From CAZHZT01 sp964537285 (GTDB lineage Bacteria > Bacteroidota > Bacteroidia > Chitinophagales > Saprospiraceae), in NCBI GenBank assembly GCA_964537285.1, contig CAZHZT010000116.1:1-18702 (forward strand): DNA of 18,702 bases. Reading direction: 5' to 3'. Under the pieces are notes generated by a model. It worked only from the letters and a program-made list of their open reading frames with translations. It had not been told where the DNA came from and did no database searches. A program made the position numbers and the translations under genes. Below, piece by piece: positions 14,003 to 18,702 of this stretch. Every line of letters starts with the position of its first letter. Position 1 is the stretch's first letter.

Positions 14003-14932
14003 TTAACTATCAAATCGATGTAATTTCAACCCTTCGATTAGCTTGATCAGCTTTTTAGGGTAGAGCTTGTCTGTAGCATAGCCTGCTTTTTTCAAGCCCT
14101 CGGCCCAGGCTTTATAGTTTTTTGTTCCTAGTTTTTTTAAGTGTGTGTAGCGATCTCCTTGTAATAAAGCGCTATGAGCACGATAAGACCCCCAAACGCT
14201 TTCGTAATTTCTGAAGAAATCTTTGTGCGAATCATCGGTGAAGTTATGGCAATGTCCTTTGCGGCATTTGCGTGAAAAGCACTTGATTCCAAAGTGGTTA
14301 TTACAGGTAGTTGATAATCTGCTTTCACCGACATTGCTTTCCAGCAACCCCTGGGCAAGCTTTATGCTGGCAGGAACGCCATACTTCTTCATTTCAGAGA
14401 TGGCTATAGGAGCATATCTTTGTATATATTGCTCAATCTTTTCAAGCTTTTCTTGCACAACAGCCTGCGGAATATTTTTTTTCCGGATATATTCCGGACT
14501 GAGAATAGGAGTGAGATTGCCAATAGGAGTTGCTTCAGAAACGCTTACATGCAGTGCGGGCTGGTTGGTGTGTTCCATTTCTGATGGTGTTTCCTCTTCT
14601 TCCTCAGGCTCCTCTTGCTTTAGTTCAGCAATGAATTCAGAAAGCGAAAAAGATTGGGTACTTTTAATGGTTTTTTCTTCTGGCTTCTTCTCCGGTTCAG
14701 GTTTGTAAGACATAAATCTTGCTGGGCTTGCCTCGACTTTGAAAGGATTAACTGCCGAAAGATTCGCCGGTCCCATATTAATTTCAAAGCTTACATTCTT
14801 TTGCATAAAGATGTAAAGGATTAAGGCTAATAGCACTATTTTTAACCAATTTTTCTGAATAAACAGCAGCCAGTTTGCGTTTTTGTTATTTCTTGAAGAT
14901 CTCCAGGTTTGGTGTAAATTTATAGGTCTCAT
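14003..14932 (-). CDS. Membrane-anchored glucosaminidase (GH73-type)
   Basis: A 309-residue peptidoglycan hydrolase of the mannosyl-glycoprotein endo-beta-N-acetylglucosaminidase (LytG/FlgJ-like) family, expected to cleave glycan strands of the wall. A basic N-terminus precedes a single transmembrane segment (about 28-44), so the rest should face the periplasm. A Pro/Glu-rich linker (about 70-125) leads to the catalytic domain (about 165-309). The motif SIKLAQGLLESNVGES carries the likely catalytic E198, followed by NNHFGIKC (211-218) and WGSYRAHSALL. A short Cys/His-rich insert (C210, H213, C218, C223, H227, C228, H229) sits just after the active-site helix. It has its own TACCTTTG promoter. 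The target bond and partners are not evident. Confidence 0.88.
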   Translation of the reverse strand: MRPINLHQTWRSSRNNKNANWLLFIQKNWLKIVLLALILYIFMQKNVSFEINMGPANLSAVNPFKVEASPARFMSYKPEPEKKPEEKTIKSTQSFSLSEFIAELKQEEPEEEEETPSEMEHTNQPALHVSVSEATPIGNLTPILSPEYIRKKNIPQAVVQEKLEKIEQYIQRYAPIAISEMKKYGVPASIKLAQGLLESNVGESRLSTTCNNHFGIKCFSRKCRKGHCHNFTDDSHKDFFRNYESVWGSYRAHSALLQGDRYTHLKKLGTKNYKAWAEGLKKAGYATDKLYPKKLIKLIEGLKLHRFDS

Positions 14933-14986
14933 ATCCTTGTATTTAAATCGGTGTTAATGTTTTAATTGCTCCGTAACGATTTAATA

Positions 14987-15017
14987 CAAAGGTAAAACAA
15001 AAAGTTTTAATTAGCAA
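14987..15017 (-). promoter_or_regulatory. Promoter of glucosaminidase gene
   Basis: On the minus strand, TTG (15017-15015), a 20-bp spacer, then TACCTTTG (14994-14987), an exact TAnnTTTG match. The leader to the ATG at 14932 would be about 48 nt. Confidence 0.6.
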
Positions 15018-15190
15018 CAATTTGTTGGAGTTTATTTATTTTATTAAAACTATTTTTGTTTATAACTAGAGTTATTATTTTTAAAGCATTGAAAAACAGT
15101 CACTTTCGGCATTTGGCATTTTGTTTGATGATAAAATAGTAGCCACAATATGTTTTAAGTGTTATTGCCTTGACAGGCTGAAATAAAGAA

Positions 15191-15259
15191 ACTTGTTATG
15201 TAGCTACTGACGGAGCGTAATTGGGCAATTTAAGCCCAATAAAAAACTACTGAACAAGT
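15191..15259. other. Structured intergenic segment
   Basis: Nested complementary segments: ACTTGTT/AACAAGT (15191-15197 with 15253-15259), GTAG/CTAC (15200-15203 with 15247-15250) and an inner hairpin ATTGGGC/GCCCAAT (15220-15226 with 15234-15240). It lies 21 bp after the stop of the pseudouridine synthase gene (-) and may terminate it, although the flanking run has the wrong polarity. The rest of the 348-bp spacer 14933-15280 holds the glucosaminidase promoter and AT-rich DNA with no gene that I can see. Confidence 0.4.
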
Positions 15260-15280
15260 CTAATGATTTAACTCCAATCC

Positions 15281-15889
15281 TCAGAAAATAGACAGACCGG
15301 CTTTAATTGTACTAAACGAAATTTGCTCAATCTGCCCGGGCTGCAAGATGCCTGTTTCCAAGGTCTCAATCCCACTCCGCACCAACCTTAACACCGGAAA
15401 CCCAATCTTTGCACACATCTTGCGAACCTGGCGATTTTTTCCCTCTATCAACTCGATCTGTAGCCAGCTAGTAGGAACGTTTTTTCGAAACCGGATGGGA
15501 GGGTCTCTTTCAGGCAATTGGGGAATATTGTCTAATAATCGGGCATGTGCGGGCAAGCACTTATAAGGCTTTTTCCCTACTTTTATAGTGATGCCCTTTT
15601 TGAACTCCTTCAGATGCTCATCGGAAGGCAAGCCTTCTACTTGGGCAAGGTATGTCCTTTTATGTTTGTTTTTAGGGTCTAAAAGTTTGTAATTCAGTTT
15701 TTTATCATTAGTAAGTAAAAGTAAACCTTCACTGTCTTTATCAAGCCTTCCTACCGGGTATACATCAGAGGGGAAGTCGAAATCCAGATCTGCTAATGTA
15801 ATATGTGTATCGACTTCTTTGGTAAACTGGCTTAGCATGCCATATGGCTTGTAAAGCAAATAATATTTGTATTGATTTTTGTCTGCCAA
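15281..15889 (-). CDS. rluE: rRNA large-subunit pseudouridine synthase E-like
   Basis: A 202-residue pseudouridine synthase of the RsuA/RluB/RluE/RluF group. It isomerises a uridine in rRNA; RluE in E. coli modifies 23S U2457. The protein begins directly with YYLLYKPYGMLSQF and lacks an N-terminal S4 RNA-binding domain, as RluE does. The catalytic motif GRLDKDSEGLLLLTND places the nucleophile at D50. The second family motif, EGKNRQVRKMCAKIGFPVLRLVR, is complete. The RluE assignment rests on the missing S4 domain and length; the target position in this organism is inferred. It diverges from the propeller gene across 62 bp. Confidence 0.9.
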   Translation of the reverse strand: MADKNQYKYYLLYKPYGMLSQFTKEVDTHITLADLDFDFPSDVYPVGRLDKDSEGLLLLTNDKKLNYKLLDPKNKHKRTYLAQVEGLPSDEHLKEFKKGITIKVGKKPYKCLPAHARLLDNIPQLPERDPPIRFRKNVPTSWLQIELIEGKNRQVRKMCAKIGFPVLRLVRSGIETLETGILQPGQIEQISFSTIKAGLSIF

Positions 15890-15951
15890 TGGAATATTCT
15901 GATTTTTTGTATTGTAATCTTTGAAAAATTAAGTATTTTTTCCCATAAAAA

Positions 15952-18543
15952 ATGAAAAATATGACAAAGTATTTTACCCTGCTAGTTTTAATCTTTTTTG
16001 TTCCATATTTACTCTTCAGCCAATCTCCGGACCATCCCGAAGGCGATCCGGTAAAGATAGATAAAGGCTTTGAAGGTAGCGGTTTACATAATGGTTCCTC
16101 AACACGTAGTTCAATCATTATCAATGCAGGTGATGCTATTGAAGGCGACCTTATGTCTGAATTAGCTTTTACACCTGATGGAAATGAAGCTTGGGTCCTT
16201 CATCGCTTAACCAATAATATTACGGTATTTGACTGGAATACTCATTCTATTTCTCAAAATATTGAAGTGGGCGATGCCCCAATAGATATTGCTTTCAGCA
16301 ATGAATATGCCGTAGTAGCCTGCTTGAACAGTAATAATGTCTACATTATTGATCTTGAAAATTATAGTGTAGTTGAAATTATTGAAACCGATGAGCAACC
16401 TGCAAAGGTTCGTGTTAGCAGAGATGGCTCTCTGGCGGTAGTGGGATGTGATGTGAATGATGTTGCAGAAGTGGTTGACCTTAATACGTTGGGTAAGGTC
16501 ACAACTATTCCAAACTTCTTTTTTTATTTGTACAAATTCTCTTTTATCACCTCCAATCCTAGAAATACGGTATATTTCTCTGGTTTTGAAATTACCCCGG
16601 ATAACAATTATATCGTAAATGCTGCATCCGATTCGGGTTGTCAATTTATTAATATTGCTACTGGCGAGGTAGATGTTCTAATTCCCGAAGTCAATAATTC
16701 CGGACAAGTAGTGCTTTCGGGAGATGGGAACCGCTTGATTGCTGCTCAATCCGGCAGTGATGCACTGATAAGTCAGGTCAACCTGAATACTCAGTCATTA
16801 GAAAATCAGGTTTTGATGCAGGATGTCTCTGTATTTAGTAATTATAGTGTGCCGGGAGTGAATTTTGACGGAAGCAAGGCTTTCGTTTCCGTAAATCCTG
16901 GTAATACTGCCATTGTTCGCTTTGATTCCCAGGATTTTGTTCCCATTTCCACTGGAAATACGCCCGACTTGGTTGGGAATAGTGGTGACTATAAATATGC
17001 TGTTGCAGGAGATTTTTATACCGCAATTATAGATTTTGAAACAGAAAGCCTTGCCAGTTCTCTTAGTGGTATATCGATTCAAAATGGTGCGGTATCTCCT
17101 TCTTTTAATCGTATCATTGCTTCCGACCCCTTGCGGTACGAAGGGGTAATGTTTTATGAGTTTGAATCTCCGGATAACTTGACTCTGCTTGGGCGTTCAG
17201 CTACCGGCTCGGAGCTAGAGGCAGATGTTCCTTATTCGCTTACTTTTTCTCCGGATGCTAAACGTTTAATCGCTTCTAATTCCCTTTCCGGCACAATCTC
17301 TGTCATTGATGTTGAAAATGAAGAGCTGGAGGCCATTATTGACCTGGGTACTTCAGAAACTTATCAAACGGCATTTACCTCAGATGGGAATTATGCCTTA
17401 ATTGCTAAGAGACTCCAAAATAATGTTGCGATCATTGATATGAATACACTTGAGGAAGTTGCCAGTGTATCCAGCGGGGGTTCTAAACCGGATCAGGTTT
17501 TTGTACTGCCAGGCAATGAATATGCTTATGTGTTAAATGCAGGAGCTCCTGATAGAATAGGGGTAATTGAATTGGATGGAACAAATTCTTCTCTGGCAAC
17601 TACTATTTCCTGTGGTAATATGGGAATCAGCTGGACCAATTACGGTCTCAGAAGTGATTTATTAATTTCGGAGGATGGAAAATATGCCTTGCTTTCTGCT
17701 CCTTTCGATGAAAAAGTACAAGTAATTGACTTGGAAAACCATCAAATCATTAAGGATATAGAAGTGGAAGGGTTTCCACTTCAAATGGCAGTATCCGATG
17801 AAACAGATCTTGGCTTTTTCGTAGCCGTAACTTTGAAGAACTCTTCTGAGATCGCTATCATTTCCGGTATCAATGACCAAGCAGCCCTGATTGGTACCTA
17901 TCCTTGCGGACCTAATCCAAGCCGGATCTCCTACGATCCGTCCCAGGAGGCTTTTGTTGTTATTTCCAATGATAATAAGCGTCTGGAGTATTTTTCTATA
18001 GAAAACCTTCAGTTTTTTGATAATAATGCCTTCTCAGGCCGCACGCCTATCAGCGTTCTTTATGATGAAAATGGGGGAGAGTACGTTGTACTACGCTCTG
18101 ACGATACTAGTTTAAATCCGCATCAATTCTCCAATAATGGGGAATTGATCGATTTGCCATCGATTCCGATTCATAATTTTACCTTGACAAAGGATGGTAG
18201 CTTGGCTGCGGTAGCTGTTCCGGGCAGCGATGAAATTTTATTGGTTAAAAATGAGGTTAGTCGCAATTCGTTTATTTCAACTACCCCTTCGTCTGTTAAG
18301 GTTTTTCCAAACCCTGCTTCGGATTGGGTGAGTTTTGAATTCCTTGATGATGAGCTTTTAGGAAATCAACTGACCATTCAATTATTTAATGGGACAGGTT
18401 ATTTGGTGCAATCACTAGAATGGAATGCAGGAAAAAGCAATTTATCCATAAATACTTCCAATTTTGTATCTGGAAAATACTATTATCATTTGGTAAATGA
18501 TGGCGTCGTCTTTGCAAGCGGCCATTTCCATGTATTTCATTAA
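15952..18543 (+). CDS. Secreted beta-propeller protein with T9SS sorting domain
   Basis: An 863-residue exported protein. The signal peptide is at about 1-24 (hydrophobic TLLVLIFFVPYLLF, likely cleaved after FSQ or nearby). The body contains repeated units of the YVTN/lactonase-like seven-bladed propeller kind: FTPDGNEAWVLHRLTNNITVF, LNSNNVYIIDLENYSVVEII, FSPDAKRLIASNSLSGTISV and FTSDGNYALIAKRLQNNVAI. Length and repeat number suggest two propellers in tandem. Residues 781-863 (SVKVFPNPASDW, then YLVQSLEWNAG and GKYYYHLVNDGVV) form a Por/T9SS sorting domain, predicting delivery to the cell surface or medium. No catalytic residues are recognisable, so binding or adhesion is a guess. ATG 15952 is followed by a second possible ATG three codons on; either gives a good signal peptide. 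The gene ends 32 bp before the right terminal repeat. Confidence 0.9.
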   Translation: MKNMTKYFTLLVLIFFVPYLLFSQSPDHPEGDPVKIDKGFEGSGLHNGSSTRSSIIINAGDAIEGDLMSELAFTPDGNEAWVLHRLTNNITVFDWNTHSISQNIEVGDAPIDIAFSNEYAVVACLNSNNVYIIDLENYSVVEIIETDEQPAKVRVSRDGSLAVVGCDVNDVAEVVDLNTLGKVTTIPNFFFYLYKFSFITSNPRNTVYFSGFEITPDNNYIVNAASDSGCQFINIATGEVDVLIPEVNNSGQVVLSGDGNRLIAAQSGSDALISQVNLNTQSLENQVLMQDVSVFSNYSVPGVNFDGSKAFVSVNPGNTAIVRFDSQDFVPISTGNTPDLVGNSGDYKYAVAGDFYTAIIDFETESLASSLSGISIQNGAVSPSFNRIIASDPLRYEGVMFYEFESPDNLTLLGRSATGSELEADVPYSLTFSPDAKRLIASNSLSGTISVIDVENEELEAIIDLGTSETYQTAFTSDGNYALIAKRLQNNVAIIDMNTLEEVASVSSGGSKPDQVFVLPGNEYAYVLNAGAPDRIGVIELDGTNSSLATTISCGNMGISWTNYGLRSDLLISEDGKYALLSAPFDEKVQVIDLENHQIIKDIEVEGFPLQMAVSDETDLGFFVAVTLKNSSEIAIISGINDQAALIGTYPCGPNPSRISYDPSQEAFVVISNDNKRLEYFSIENLQFFDNNAFSGRTPISVLYDENGGEYVVLRSDDTSLNPHQFSNNGELIDLPSIPIHNFTLTKDGSLAAVAVPGSDEILLVKNEVSRNSFISTTPSSVKVFPNPASDWVSFEFLDDELLGNQLTIQLFNGTGYLVQSLEWNAGKSNLSINTSNFVSGKYYYHLVNDGVVFASGHFHVFH

Positions 18544-18575
18544 TAAATTTTTTTGAACAGGAAGCCTGAAAAGAT

Positions 18576-18693
18576 GAGTCATCCCTTAACTTTAAGAAAC
18601 TTCATCTTGTCAAAGTGATTAGAAATAGGTGCTGCAAATCAATTCTCTAGGACCGGCCTTATTCAATTTAGCTTTTTGGCAGGCTGGCAGCCG
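18576..18693 (-). repeat. Right copy of terminal inverted repeat
   Basis: The reverse complement of this segment matches 1-116. 18649-18693 corresponds to the 43/45 conserved core (CGGCTGCCAGCC at the outer end, then AGCTAAATTGAATAAGGCCG). Nine bases (TTAAAAAAT) lie beyond it to the window end. It contains no gene of its own. Confidence 0.75.
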
Positions 18694-18702
18694 TTAAAAA
18701 AT

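Noticed and set aside
1..18702. The whole window as a composite transposon bounded by terminal inverted repeats
   Set aside because: No transposase, integrase or accessory cargo is present; the content is conserved housekeeping genes, and the repeats are diverged outside a 45-bp core.

Overview
The window looks like a chromosomal scaffold from a member of the Bacteroidota, most likely a Saprospiria/Lewinella-like lineage. The signs are two proteins with C-terminal type IX secretion (T9SS, Por) sorting domains, a PorT-like outer-membrane barrel, an orphan LytTR response regulator, AT-rich intergenic DNA, and several promoters of the Bacteroidota form (TTTG, about 19 bp, TAnnTTTG). The lineage below phylum level is inferred from gene style only. 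A run of exactly 100 N at 1736-1835 is a conventional scaffold gap, so the real length there is unknown.

Layout: gdhA (+); a gap flanked by heptamer repeats; a Nudix-box regulator (-) divergent from coaD (+); pruA (+) convergent with fmt (-); a gene-free block of about 780 bp (6017-6797) full of nested palindromes; a LytTR response regulator (+) convergent with an outer-membrane barrel gene (-); an engB / acyltransferase / five-haem cytochrome run (+); 3-hydroxybutyryl-CoA dehydrogenase, glucosaminidase and 23S rRNA pseudouridine synthase genes (all -); and a large secreted beta-propeller protein (+).

Most genes are housekeeping: glutamate and proline metabolism (gdhA, pruA), CoA synthesis (coaD), initiator tRNA formylation (fmt), ribosome assembly and rRNA modification (engB, rluE-like), phospholipid synthesis (acyltransferase) and wall remodelling (glucosaminidase). 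The exported set (pentahaem cytochrome, propeller, barrel) reflects the Bacteroidota cell surface. I see no CRISPR array, prophage, transposase, toxin-antitoxin pair or defence island.

The non-coding DNA is the most unusual part. (1) The two ends carry a diverged inverted repeat of about 116 bp with a 43/45 identical core. (2) 6249-6528 is a mirror-image array of six small hairpins resembling a REP/BIME cluster, directly abutting a second palindrome with a 28-bp perfect stem. (3) Several other intergenic spacers hold perfect stems of 14-26 bp, only some of which look like terminators. (4) The same ACGGNNA heptamer occurs in opposite orientation on the two sides of the gap. Promoter positions also argue for later starts than the longest reading frames for pruA and engB.
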